Shown here piece after piece: positions 47,443-59,309 of a stretch of DNA of 64,000 nt (positions are counted from its first letter, which is position 1; the number at the start of each line of letters is the position of its first letter). The stretch is from assembly GCA_032622095.1 (NCBI GenBank), contig CP136066.1:47340911-47404910 (forward strand), given 5' to 3'. The notes under the pieces are model-generated. The model had not been told where the DNA came from and ran no database searches. It saw only the letters and a list, made by a program, of their open reading frames with translations. Source of the DNA: Siphonodentalium dalli. Its lineage: Eukaryota; Mollusca; Scaphopoda; Gadilida; Siphonodentaliidae. The translations under genes were made by a program, and so were the position numbers.

Positions 47443-48138
47443 GGCCAAAGAAAAAAGATTGTATGTTTCCGGTAAAAAAATTTAGGGTAGGTAGGTAGGG
47501 AATTTTTTTTATTTTATTTTATTTTGATATTTTTTATCCAGCTGCAGAAATATTGAACTACCTCGACCAAAGTGACATAAAATGCCAACCCGTGCCATGG
47601 GGAAAGTATTACTTGATCAACACAGTGGAAATATACATTAAGATTGATAAAAAATCAAACTTACTTCATGCTTACGTATGTTTTTTATTATATATAATAC
47701 CACATTTTCATAAATTTGGCTATAAACTTGGTACAAAATTGATGTCACTAACTTTTTATAAGAATTTTACCAATAATACCGCCATTATACCGTACATGTA
47801 TTGTGACGATTACATCCCATTGTCTGGGGGTAGCCAGTACACCCACCGAGCATGCCTGGTTTTTGGAAACAGTAGAGCTCTACTAGTACATGTATACCCC
47901 TAATATATGCAGTGATAACCTCTTTACATGTATATATACAGATACACACCCACCATGTCTGTTGATAGTGTTCCATAAGTCCCAAACAAGACATAAAGCA
48001 GGCAGGAGATCCACTCTCAGGAAATTAAAATTGCGAAAATTTTGACTTTTTCTCAAAATATCAATAAAAAGTTTAGGGTCGGCGGGTTATTTTTAGGGTC
48101 GGTCGATGTACGGAAACATAGTATCTTTTTTCTTTGGC
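47443..48138. mobile_element. PIF/Harbinger-like MITE, copy 2, 696 bp
   Basis: Same ends and interior as the copy at 38197-38969, with TAA on the right side and TAAA on the left. It lacks some interior sequence relative to copy 1. The two copies are in the same orientation and lie 8.5 kb apart. Confidence 0.8.
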
Positions 48139-48322
48139 CTAAGGAACATTGCAACTGGTTTGAAGTAACATGACCGCGTTGCGTCAACACTGGAACTGCA
48201 TTGATGGTAATTTTCAACATGGTCTCACTGAGGTTCTATCAAATATAAATACTAGTATGGTTGAGGCCAACTTGAGGGAGACAATTATTTTGAGAATATG
48301 TGATCCTGTGTTAACATGAGCC

Positions 48323-48705
48323 TAAGGCGACACCAATTTTTAAGTCTGGATTACGAACACCTCCTACAACTTTGTTTCCATTTCATGAAAAAAAATTTAA
48401 CTTTTTTTGTCCCAAAATATTTTACACGCGTACTGATTTTCATGTGCTGTCGCATCCGGTTCTGCTTATGATCATTTACAGATCCATATTTTCATGTATT
48501 TCATGACAAGATATGTCTTGTTTGGTTTGAACAGAATTTCATTCAAAAACATTTTTTCACAATTTTTGTAAAATTTATGTAAAATTCCACGATTTACTTG
48601 ATATAAATTGGGGGGACAATCTTTTTTATTTTTATTTTTTTCCCTCCTGCATCTACTTTTTTTCTCCCCACATCGTAAACCAGACTTAAAAATTGGTGTC
48701 GCTTA
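48323..48705. mobile_element. MITE with TAAGGCGACACC ends, 383 bp
   Basis: TAAGGCGACACCAATTTTTA at 48323 is mirrored by TAAAAATTGGTGTCGCTTA ending at 48705, with AAGTCTGG just inside. The interior is T-rich and non-coding. The target duplication is not clear. Confidence 0.75.
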
Positions 48706-49018
48706 AATATCATCTGATGGAGTCAAAATCATTGAACCGTCACTTATGCATGCACATGTTGTCTTGATGTTGAGTCTGGCTTTCATCATTTTCATTAGTT
48801 TTACTGTTATTAATATCCACCAAAGGTTGAGGTGTTATGGAACAACTGTATGGCATCGTATACTGTTATCTTCCGAGTAAATATGGAGTCTCTAATTCTT
48901 TTATCAGTCATGCATCTACTCATCAAATAGTATAATCCTTAAATATTTGTAGTCCAGGTGATCTCGACTGCACAGTACATGTATAAACATTCATCTGTGC
49001 ACAGTGTGTTTTAAATTT

Positions 49019-49220
49019 CTTTGCCGTGTAACAACTGTTGTCCCAAGTTTCAATGCCTTGTCCTCCTGGTATGTAGGGATTACCAATTTACCATTGCCGT
49101 GTTTTAATTTGCAATTTTGATGATGACGCTCACTAAGCTTGTTGATAATTTTCTTTGTCGTGTAACAACTGTTGTACCAAGTTTCTACGCCGCGTCCTCC
49201 TGGTATTTAGGGATTACCGG
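49019..49220. repeat. Two-copy direct repeat, 134-bp offset
   Basis: GTGTAACAACTGTTGTACCA continuing to TCCTCCTGGTATTTAGGGAT occurs at 49019-49084 and 49153-49219 with a few differences. Confidence 0.7.
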
Positions 49221-49439
49221 TGCCTTTAATAGCGTCAGATGCATCATTGCCAGTTAATGTACATTAGAGTGGAACTGAATTAACAATGTCACATTGACAC
49301 AGTACTCAGTTAAGACCAGTAAAACAGCAAAAGTAGTATTATTGTACAGCAGGCTTATCACTATCAGTATTTACTACATGTACTGACCCCTTACTATCGT
49401 GGATCAATCTGAATCTGAATGGTTACGCTGCAGATCCCA

Positions 49440-50005
49440 ATTATGGTAATTTCACAGCGGGCGAGAGAGTCTCAGATATTTTCCTTCAGCGCACTCTTGA
49501 AGGAATCCACAGGCTGTTGTTGTAGGATTAAGGATTCCTCCAGCTGATTCCAGTCGCATATAGTTCGAACAAATGTGGAATTAGCGAACTGAGCTGACAC
49601 GTATGGTATAGCCTCGTAGCACTGACTGTTGTTCCTTTAAATTAGGTGCCGAGGAATTTGGCTGGTGACGTAGCCTGTCAGAACTTTGCTCTGCGATCTA
49701 AGACGCCTTGTTTCGGGTGTAAAGTATTGATTAGGTGGTATAGCCGGGACCAATCCACCCACCACCTTACTCATGAATCCCAGCCGATTTATTTTCCGCC
49801 GTTTCTGCAATGTTGGTAAATCTAGCTCGTAGAGGATCTTGGTCATATATCCATCTTCTTTGCTCTTATAGTCTCTTTTAATGAAACGGACTGCTCTACG
49901 CTGGATTCTTTCCAGCTTGTCGATGTGATTTTGTTGGTAGGGGTCCCAGATGGTGTCTGCGTAGTCCATGATCTTCAAACTTCTCAATTCTTCTTCTTCT
50001 GGACA
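49440..50005 (-). mobile_element. LINE fragment: C-terminal part of a reverse-transcriptase ORF and 3' end
   Basis: The reverse-strand peptide contains MDYADTIWDPYQ, IDKLERIQRRAVRFI, LDLPTLQKRRKINRL and, after an in-frame stop near 49637, STFVRTICDWNQLEE and FKSALKENI. This is the usual C-terminal layout of jockey/CR1-like ORF2 proteins: a WDPY block, an IQRRA block, RR-RL, then a TI-WN-L block ending in FK--L. A TTCAGATTCAGATTGATCC stretch follows as a likely 3' UTR. The copy is truncated at its 5' side near 50005 and has at least one stop, so it is dead. Confidence 0.8.
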
Positions 50006-50699
50006 GGTGCATTATGAGCAGGCCACTGGCACTACATCATGATTGTACCGGTACCACAAATTCAATTTTGAGAAAATATTCTGGTTATGGCCAGGTAGCT
50101 GAGGTACTGTTCAATAATATAGTTGATCCGTTTCGTTATCGTAGCTTAATTCTTACTGTTCCGGGAATTGAAATATTTTTTGTCACATGAAATTCAGTCT
50201 TTTTCGATATTTGCGCACATCCATGGGGAGAAATCGGCGAATCTTATATATAAGTCCACAGTTTATCCGTTTGTAGCCAATACACCATTTCCTTCTGTCA
50301 ATCCGCGTTGATTCGCGACAAAATTAACTCAAAATACCACAAGGAAATATCCGCGCTTCATTTTGAAGAACGATAACTAAAAGTTAAGATTGTAATTTGG
50401 CTGCAGAAACGAAACGAAACGAATTTTGAAACACAATAATTGTATTCACTAATATTTTCCTGTTGGTATATGGTCTACTATAGTATATGCAATCATTTAT
50501 TTGAAATAATAAGTATCACTTAGAGAATAATTCTTACTGATAATTAGAAATCTCTTTATTTTGTATCCCTTTAATATTAAATAATGGCCCTGAAAATTGT
50601 CTGTTTGTCAGTTTAATGTTCACTAATTATAGCTAGGCTGTTAGATAAAGTATGATATTGCTTCATTTGTCCGGGGCAGTGTATTGTCATACTGTCATA
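50006..50699. other. No feature recognised
   Basis: AT-rich stretch without repeats or coding potential that I can support. The minisatellite unit begins to appear at about 50700. Confidence 0.5.
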
Positions 50700-52540
50700 A
50701 TAAACTTCAAGTAATAAGGTAACTACTCGTCAATGATGCTTGAATACATAAATGATTAATAAGGTAACAACTACCCGTCAATGATCGACGTCTTAATATA
50801 GAAATGTTTTATAAGGTAACTAACTACACGGCAATGATACTTATTATAGAAGGTTAATAATTTAACTTCTTGTCAATGATGCTTTAATATAGAAAGGGTT
50901 AATAAGGTAACTATCCGTCAATAATGCTTTAGTGTAGAAATGGTTACTAAGGTAACTACATGTCAATGATGCTTTAATAAAGAAAGGGTTAATAAGATAA
51001 AGTTCTACACGTCAATGATGCTTAAATATAGAAAGGGCTAATAGGGTAACTACACGTCAATGATGTTTTAATATAGAAAGGGTTAGTATGGTAATTACAC
51101 GCCAATGGTGCTTTAATATAGAAAGGGTTAATATGGTAACTACCGTCCATGATGCTTTAATATATAACTGGCTACTATGATAACTACATGTCAATGATGC
51201 TTTATTGTAGAAAGGGTTAATAATGTAACTAATCACCAATGATACTCATTATAAAAAGGGTTAATAAGGTAACTGCCTGTCAATTATGGCTTCAACGTAG
51301 AAAGGGTTAATAAGGTAATTACACGCCAATGGTGCTTTAATATAGAAAGGGTTAATATGGTAACTATCAGTCAATGATGCTTTAATATAGAAAGTGTTAT
51401 AATATGGTAACTGCACGTCAATGATGCTTTGATACAAAAATGGTTAATAAGGTAATTACCCGTCAATGGCGCTTTAATATAGAAATGGTTTATAATGTAA
51501 CTACTCACCAATGATACTTAGTATAGAAAGGGTTGTTTAATGTAACTACCTGTCAATTAATGCTTTAATATAGAAAAGGTTAATAAGGTAACTACACGCC
51601 AATGATACTTAGTATAGAAAGGGTTGGTAAGGTAACTACACGACAATGATACTTTAGTATATAGAGGGTTAATTAGGCAACTACCCGTCAACGATGCTTT
51701 AATATAGAAAGGGTTAACATGGTAACTACACGTCAATGATATTTTAATTAAGAAAGGGCTAATAAGGTAACTACATGTCAATGCTGCTTTAATACAGAAA
51801 TGGTTAATAAGGTAACTTCACGTCAATGATGCTTTAATATAGAAAGGGTTAATACTGTAACTACTCACCAATGATACTTAGTATAGAACGGGTTAATAAG
51901 ATAACTACCCAGCAATAATGATGCTTTAATATAGAGAGGGTTATAATAAGGTAACTACACGTCAATGATGCTTTAATACATAAATGGTTCATAAGGTAAC
52001 TACCCGCCAATGGCGCTTTAATATAGAAAGGGTTAATAATGCAACTACTCACCAATGATACTTAGTATAGAAAGGGTTAATAAGGTAACTACCTGTCAAT
52101 TAATGCTTTAATATAGAAAGGGTTAATAAGGTAACTACACGCCAACGGTACTTAGTATAGAAAGGGTTAATAAGGTAACTATATACGACAATGATACTTT
52201 GGTATATACAGAGTTAAGGAGCCATCTACCCGTCAATGATGCTATACTATAGAAAGGGTTAACATTGTAACTACACATCAATGATATTTTAATATAGAAA
52301 GGGTTAATAAGGTAACTACGCGTCAATGATGCTTTAATAAAGAAAGGGTTAATAAGGTAACTTCACATCAATGGTGCTTTAATATAGAAAGGGTTAATAA
52401 TGTAACTATTCACCAATGTTACTTAGTATAGAAAGGGTTAATAAGGTAACTACCTGTCAATTAATGATTTAATATAGAATGGTTAATAAGGTAACTACAC
52501 GCCAATGGTGCTGTAATATAGAAAGGGTTAATAAGGTGAC
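50700..52540. repeat. Minisatellite of about 45-bp units, roughly 40 copies
   Basis: Units of the form GGTTAATAAGGTAACTAC, CGTCAATGATGC, TTTAATATAGAAAG repeat over 1.85 kb with length variants. A second unit type (ACTCACCAATGATACTTAG) recurs at irregular wider intervals (about 51500, 51865, 52045, 52405), suggesting higher-order amplification of several units together. Peptides such as NPFYIKASL in open frames across it are repeat by-products. Spacers vary and units are not strictly conserved, so it is not a CRISPR array. Confidence 0.9.
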
Positions 52541-52559
52541 TTCAATGCAGATTATACAG

Positions 52560-52860
52560 TTTAACAAAATACCACAGTTGTATATATCCGGGTGAACACT
52601 GTAGTAAATACCTGGGCGAAACCCTGGTGTAAATACCTGGGTGTAACTACCTGGTGTAAATACCTGGGTGTAAATCCGTAAAAACCCGGGTAAACTGGGG
52701 TTTATACCTAACATATATAGAAAACACCTGGGTAAATCTATATAAATCCCTGATTTACCTGGGTGTAACCTGGGTGTGACCTGGTGGAACCAGGGTAAAA
52801 CCTATATGTACCGGGGTATACCTAGGTAAACACCACGATTTACCCAGGTACATTTTTATA
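52560..52860. repeat. ACCTGGGTGTAAAT minisatellite
   Basis: Many variants of TACCTGGGTGTAAA and its complement follow directly on the 45-bp minisatellite and end just before the coding-like segment. Confidence 0.75.
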
Positions 52861-52889
52861 TGGGAATCTTCACCTGCCTCTCCTACAGC

Positions 52890-53257
52890 AAACGAAGCAC
52901 CAACATCCGACCCCGAAGATACATCCGACTCCGAAGACACTTCTGACTCCGACGCCGAAGACACATCTGACTCCAACCCCGAAGACACATCTGACTCCAA
53001 CCCCGACAACACATCTAATTCCGACTCTGACTGCGACTCCGACTCCGACGACACATCCGACTCCGAAAAAGAAGAAAGACAAAAGAACTTTAGACATTTT
53101 AGCGAGAGTACAAGAAGCATCAAGAAAAGCCGATTTAGTACAAGCCGAAACCGAAAAGCTCATGAATCGTCCGACTCCAAGTTTGCAAACATCACCATCC
53201 GAACCACCGCCAAAAAAGAGAAAGAGAAATAGAAAGAAACAAAACAACCGCCGCTAA
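52890..53257 (+). CDS. Coding-like low-complexity segment (acidic repeats, basic end), product unknown
   Basis: A very good splice acceptor (CCTGCCTCTCCTACAG) opens a GC-richer stretch. One + strand frame, to a stop at 53230, encodes acidic repeats of the SDSEDTSDS kind. A second + strand frame, to a stop at 53255, ends in TLDILARVQEAS, LVQAETEKLMNRPTPS and a nuclear-localisation-like PPPKKRKRNRKK. Base composition differs sharply from the flanking minisatellites. The segment might be a real exon, or a decayed gene or transposon ORF. I recognise no family and do not choose between the frames. A GC-richer tail with no further gene extends to about 53540. Confidence 0.3.
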
Positions 53258-53937
53258 GACTCCTCCACCACGCTTTCGCCGCCTTGCCTCCAACCACAGC
53301 ACCTACGACAGCCAAAATGTTCGATTTTCATCGGAAAAAATCCAAGGAAGGGTGAAGGGACTTGCACACTGCAGTCCGACCACCCTACCCGGCCTTTGGC
53401 CGGAAACGACTCAACAACTGGTGAAGCCAGTTGCCAGCAGAATGGGTGTAACACCATTATTTTTAGCCACATTGGTAGGGTTTGTGCGAATATGGCCACC
53501 TAGAGTGACGTTTCTATACAAGTGGTTACCATCGTACACATGTCATGCTAGGTAAGATTGCACTCAATCTTTCAATGTGATTGGTACATGTATATGGTTA
53601 ACTATTGTATTATGTGCGAAATGGTTCATTCAGTAACCAGCAATATTTCTGTTATTTTTGAAGATCAAGTATAAATCCACTAATATGGTCAGCGTTAACG
53701 GAAACAGCAGGCAATCCGATCATGATGAGTACGTTTGCTAAATATCATAGCAATCGTACCCATGTCTGTGAAGATATGGCCTAATATATTGGGGGGACTT
53801 ACTTTTTTTAGGAGTCTTATATATATGGTATCAATTGACAAAATTTGTTTAAGCTATTACGAAGACTGCACCATAGCAGTCTCAAAGACAAGCATATACA
53901 GTTCCCGTAACATTTTCTTGTTGGTACATGTGTAGAC

Positions 53938-54028
53938 GAGAGTGAATGGGGAATTGTTACATATGTTATAGTAATTTTGAAATCTACATACTGCAGTAGA
54001 CTTCAAATTCCCAGTATTCTCACTCTCT
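53938..54028. repeat. Hairpin of GAGAGTGAATGGGGAATT type
   Basis: GAGAGTGAATGGGGAATT is mirrored by AATTCCCAGTATTCTCACTCTC with a loop of about 50 bp. Small foldback sequence of unknown family. Confidence 0.6.
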
Positions 54029-54091
54029 ATAGTCTGGTGAGCGACTCAACACTCATTGACTGTCTTGTTAGTAACGAATGCTTCAATTTAA

Positions 54092-54483
54092 CCCTTTACC
54101 CAACAAACCGGCCAAATCCGGCCAAATAAAGCTTCAACAGCCTAAAATATCTTCGGTCTGTCTCAATAGAACCATACAAATATGGATATCATTGGAACCG
54201 GCTCCTTAACCACATTGTGATAGTTACAGTTATGCCCTGTGCCAATGCATTCTCTTATATATGCGAGTCGACCATAGGTCGCCTCGCATATATAAGAGAA
54301 TGCATTGGCCTAAAAAAAATCTTTTTTTAACACTTTTTACCATTTTTTCTTACATTCTTTAACAATTTTATAATTTTTAATGTGTTAAGCCAATGCATTC
54401 TCTTATATATGCGAGGCGACCTATGGTCGACTCGCATATATAAGAGAATGCATTGGCACAGGGCCCTTCTGTTGGGTAAAGGG
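54092..54483. mobile_element. piggyBac-like MITE, 392 bp, with two nested palindromes
   Basis: TTAA at 54088-54091 and 54484-54487 with ends CCCTTTACCCAACA and TGTTGGGTAAAGGG. Inside are two complete palindromes (54243-54313 and 54388-54458) built on CCAATGCATTCTCTTATATA and GAGGCGACCTATGGTC. The second is the reverse complement of the first, so the whole element is symmetrical at two scales. TTAA targets with CCC ends fit piggyBac-type MITEs. Confidence 0.85.
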
Positions 54484-54620
54484 TTAACCATAAACCACAT
54501 GATTATTCTAACACACACATGACATACATACACATAATACATGTCATTTTAGACTTAGTAGCTGACACACACGTGATACTGTATTGTATCGGTTGGAATT
54601 GGAGACGACAGTACGCTGGC

Positions 54621-54911
54621 AACGTTTTGTAGTCGTTTGGTCCACACATGAATATGATACCCAACTTCTTAAGATAGTAACATGTATACAATATATTGGC
54701 ACCATGCGTCTCACGAAGAACTCACTAAAGCAGCATGGGACCAAGATCTTGTATCTGCGTGTTGGTTGGTATTTGGTTAGGTAACGTTATCGATTGGCTA
54801 TATTTTCGCTATAATGTTATTGAATGGAGCGTATATAGAGCATATGATGGGTTTAGAAGAAAGGCGAGCAACAGATATGGGAATCACACTGTGAATAAGA
54901 GAGGTGTGGTC

Positions 54912-54995
<84 letters not shown>

Positions 54996-55475
54996 AGGGT
55001 ATAGGTAGGTGGATATAATTGATACTAAACATTGGTATTTTTATCTTATTTATTGTAGTATTACATTGTTTGCAATTTCGATAGATCTCTTTGTTGTGTA
55101 CATATTCTAAAATATAGTTATCAGAGGGTGGTATGAGTATATTAGAATAATTCTTTTCAATTCTGACATGGGAGATGGAGTCGTTCCACTCATACAACTC
55201 CGACTTACATATACCGAATTAATTGTATACTGCACTGAACACAACTAAATCAACATCTACATTTAATGCATTTTAGGTATAGTAAGTTATGAACGTTTTG
55301 TGGTTGTTCGGATCACCCAGGAAGATGATACCCAACAGTTAAGATAGTAACGTGCATTTATATACAAGATCTTGGTACCCCGCCGTCTCACGAAGAGCTC
55401 ACCAAAGCAGCACGTGACTAAGATATTGTGTCTGGTTTGTTTCTACTTGGTTTGGTATAAAGCTGTCGATTTTAT
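54621..55475. repeat. Two-copy direct repeat, about 670-bp offset
   Basis: The segment at 54621-54806 (AACGTTTTGTAGTCG, GATACCCAAC, AAGATAGTAAC, GTCTCACGAAGA, AAAGCAGCA) is repeated with divergence at 55292-55475. The (GA)n microsatellite lies between the copies. Confidence 0.75.
54914..54998. repeat. (GA)n microsatellite
   Basis: About 38 GA dinucleotides in an almost pure run. Open frames reading Arg-Glu or Leu-Ser repeats on the two strands are artefacts. Confidence 0.98.
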
Positions 55476-56714
55476 TTAAAAAAAACTATTTAAGTTTTAT
55501 TTTTGATAAATTATAAGTTTTCTAAGTTTAAATTTGTTTTCAGATTTGCTTTTTCACAGAATTATGTCGAATAATTCTAATTTTAGTCCGATTCCACAGA
55601 GACGGGAACAGGCTGCGATTCTACACGTACTAGGTGGGTGGTATCAACACAGCGGTTAGATGGGCGGGGTCAATTGGTGCTATCCCTGTGGCCCCGGTGC
55701 TTACCATTTTGCTCCTATACAAGGCCGATATTATCAGACCTCCGTCGGCATCGCTGTCGAAAGTTAGCCCAAATTGACGCACCCGCTTGGCGAAGTAAAT
55801 GCACAAGTTTTCCGACTCAAAACACTCTATAATACGATAAAAAGACCTAACTACATATGTGTACGATTCGTCATCTCCAGTTTAAATGTCCGATTTCAAA
55901 CCTGATTTAACCTACATTGGCGGTTCAGCCAAACCGGGTCTAAGGGGGTGTTTGTGGCTGGTCTGTGGTTAGCCGATTATATGAGATGAGCATGCAATCA
56001 TACATAACCCAGCTACCAGGCGGGCCACAAATAGGCCGCTCGAATGATTATTGGCACGACATCAATCAAGCGAACAGCCACACACCCTCGCGTGAGAATG
56101 AATCACTTGTCACATAATACCAAGCATTTTCATGCTCACCTTATAGACACGCCGTCATTCAAATTATGTACAGCTCCACTCATGTAAACAGCTCTTCAGA
56201 AAAGACGGATTCGTCATCACTTGTCTAGTCTCCCTAAACCGGATTTAATTGGACCGTCTAATGGTATGGTCTAGTTGCCGGTTAATACGCCCACACACTT
56301 TACATATGTGAGTGCTTCTAGTTTATAAATGTCCAATCAATTCCAAATATGCTCTTTGTCGTAATTATCGATTTTAGATGTGGAAAGAACGCGACGGTCC
56401 GCTTTAAGCAAGTGCGGTTACTATTTACAGGAGAGCCATAACAATTTAGAAACAATTGAATTCCACGCTAACATTCAGTGTGGAATCATGCTATTTACAT
56501 TATTAATGGTCTTATCAGAAGATCCTCAGTTCCTGTGATGGAGACGCGGCAGGTGTTTTGAAACTTCCGTACTAAACTATTGGCACTGAGGCACTTGCCT
56601 AAATTATGCATAATAGCCTACTGGCTCTACCCCTGCTGTGAATGGATTATCAAGGAGTCAGAATAAGATGGTTCGTGCACTATCGTGCACTATAGTCTCT
56701 AATATGCACCAAAG
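55476..56714. other. No feature recognised
   Basis: Mixed-composition sequence. I see no coding frame, repeat or element end that I can support. Confidence 0.5.
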
Positions 56715-56970
56715 TGACGTTCACCAAGTCGTTAGCTCGAGCGGTACGACACTATTAACCCATAACTTACGGCCGGTTGCGTAAGGTACGCAAATACACA
56801 AAAATGCACCGACGGGACTTCCACTAGCTGCCTGACTATGGAAGGGATATACTATCATGCCTATGTTTATATCATACTTATATATGTATACCTGTAATAA
56901 CCATATATTGTATTTACATCTGTAATGCCAATTATTAACGACCAGAATAAACTGAATTGATTTGAATTGT
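56715..56970 (+). mobile_element. Possible tRNA-derived SINE
   Basis: TTAGCTCGAGCGGTACGAC resembles a pol III A box. It is followed about 30 bases later by GGCCGGTTGCGTAAGG, a poor B-box match. The segment ends in AATAAACTGAATTGATTTGAATTG, like a short repeated SINE tail. No target duplication is clear. The evidence is only motif resemblance. Confidence 0.35.
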
Positions 56971-57238
56971 AGCGAATATCCCTCTGCATCCATGGGTAAT
57001 CGGACAAGTTGCTAGCTAAGCCGGAGTGAATATATTAAAAGGACGGGTGGCCTACACATGCAGGTTATAATTTAGAAATAACATTTTCAAATTACGATAA
57101 TTTCCTCAACAATATACTAATAGTATAGCATAATGTTTATATGAATGGATATTATTCACAAAACACGCTTTATGTCCGAGAAAATACAAGTCCGCTGTTG
57201 TTTTGTTTTTCGCAAAAAGCGCAGTGAATTGTTTAAGC

Positions 57239-59177
57239 CCCTGTCACACTCAGGCCGGCGCTCTCATTGCGCTGCAAATGTATCAAAGCGCCCACCTAAA
57301 CGCACTAAGTTCTCCAAGAACCGATTGGTGACGCAGTGGACACTGGCTACAACGGGCGAGGATCTCCATGGTCGCCCATAGGTGCACGAGCTCCGCGCTT
57401 GTTTTATGCATGCACAAAACAAGCGCAGAGGCACGGCGTTCTGACCAGGACGTAGTACTGTCGCCGTGACAGCGCAAAGCAAAGCGCCAAGCGAGCGACG
57501 TGATCGTTATGTGGACGTAGCAAGAGCGCATATTAGCTTCTCGTGGTCGCAGCAAGAAATTAATCTTGTCTTTTGCGACTACAGTAAGCTTAATCAAATT
57601 ATCACTACGTGCCTTTCCCGTCCTTAATACGCTCAATGAGGCTCTGTCCAAAACTTATTGCGCTCTTTCTGCGCTGTCATGGGGTGTTATGGACTGGTTC
57701 CCGCTCATAGAACGTCCACATTGTGCTGCCACTGCGACTCTGGCGCTCGCTTTACGCCCAAGCGTTATACATGGCGTTCTTCCGGCGTTTACAGCAGGTT
57801 TACAGTACGATCGCACTTTGAAATGCGGTCTGCTCATACCACGGTCACACTCCGCTGCGATCAGGCTGGCGTTTGCTTTGAGTTGAAAAAGTATCAAAAT
57901 ACGAGTAACGCACAGTGGAAACGCGGAAAATTGTCAGAAATTTTCAATCTGTTAAAACAAGAGAACCAACAAATGTCAGAAATGGTAACGCGCTCAAGAT
58001 CATATATTATAAACCCAAGAATGTAATTGTAGAATATAAAATATATTGGTTTTGCGAATGACCAACTCAGAATTCCGTTAAATAACAATAACAACCAGCC
58101 CCTAATTAACGAACCGGTGGCCGACTCGACCGTCTCCGACCACAACCCCCAGTGGGCTGCAGAAATTTCTTTCATTTGTAATTGACATATAGTTTATCAC
58201 AAACCAAAAATCAGCATTAATCAACGTTGATTAACACAATAAACGAAATTGAATTTCCCCAACTACATGCACCTTTTACGGGACTCGGCCTCCAGCTCGC
58301 AGTTTGACTTTTAATCATCCCAAAAATTCCCATTATATAAATAAAACTAATAAAACACCCATTGATAATGTCAGCCCGCACGCGAAACGAGAAACTCCCC
58401 ACCAGTTATACATGCGGCGCGCGTGACAAGCTATGCTCCTATCCCACTTATCGCGTTTTCATCGCCCTCTTTGTACGACCCATTGCGTTCCTGCTTCGTC
58501 AAGTCTCTCGCGTTCACACGCTCTCACTGCGTTTCCTCCACGCCATAAACGCTCTTAATGCGTTCAAGTCGTTGTCATTGCGTTGTTAGTACGCTTTGCG
58601 CTGTCATGGCGACGGTACTACGCCTGGTCAGAACGCCGAACCTCTGCGCTTGTTTTGTGCATGCACAAAACAAGCGCGGCGCTCTAGCGCTCTGTGGCGA
58701 TCACGGAGACCCTCTCTCGTCCTAGCCAGTGTCCACTGCGTCACCAATACGTTCTTGGATACCTTACTGCGCTTTGCTTGGCGCTTTGATTATTTTTCAG
58801 CGCAATGCAAGCGCCGGCCTGATCGCAGCGGAGTGTGACAGTTGTTTAATCGGACAGCTAATCTATTGCGGTGTGTTGGGTATTTTCCCCACAACCTAAA
58901 AACTGACTATGACTGGAGAACGCAGGAGGCGCTATCTGTACTCTCCGCGCCCGCGCAGAGAACGTTTTGCGAACTTATTGAGAACGTACTAGCATCACAA
59001 TGACAGCGACTTGAACGCACTAAGAGCGTGAGACTTGACAAAGTAGGAACGCAATAGGAGCACACTTTGTTTTAAAAGTTTGACAATTTTCGACAGTTTT
59101 CGGCGCTCCTCCTGCGTGTTACTCATATGTTGGTACTTTTGCAGTGCAGTGAGATCGCCGGCCTGAGTGTGACAGGG
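57239..59177. mobile_element. GC-rich cluster of interlocked inverted repeats with TGTCACACTC ends
   Basis: Four related ends occur in the order X, Y, X', Y'. X (57239-57500, CCCTGTCACACTCAGGCCGG) is mirrored by X' (58590-58840). Y (57843-57960, GGTCACACTCCGCTGCGATC) is mirrored by Y' (59085-59177, ending GGCCTGAGTGTGACAGGG). X and X' share an internal palindrome around TTTTGTGCATGCACAAAA and long GCGC-rich matches. Base composition is clearly richer in G+C than the surroundings. Long open frames on both strands follow from this composition. No transposase is visible, so the elements are non-autonomous. Two overlapping elements or a rearranged pair could give this order. Confidence 0.65.
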
Positions 59178-59309
59178 TTTTTAAAAGCAGAGTCACGATA
59201 TTATTATTATTATTATTTTATCTGAGCATTACACAGCGCAACGGAACATTTTCATTGGGTGATACGGTAATACCGAGTGGTTGTCAATAAACAATCGGTT
59301 TCGTAACTT

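Noticed and set aside
50700-52540. CRISPR-like array
   Set aside because: Repeats and intervening bases vary together and no constant repeat with unique spacers exists; the context is eukaryotic. It is a minisatellite.
53254-53560. Frames on both strands after the coding-like segment
   Set aside because: Only raised GC content supports them; I see no domain, splice partner or start context.
54735-55197. Arg-Glu or Leu-Ser repeat proteins
   Set aside because: Created by the (GA)n microsatellite on the two strands.
57145-58840. Several 70-120 codon frames on both strands
   Set aside because: GC-rich inverted repeats give long frames by composition. No domain is seen and the same frames recur as mirror images.
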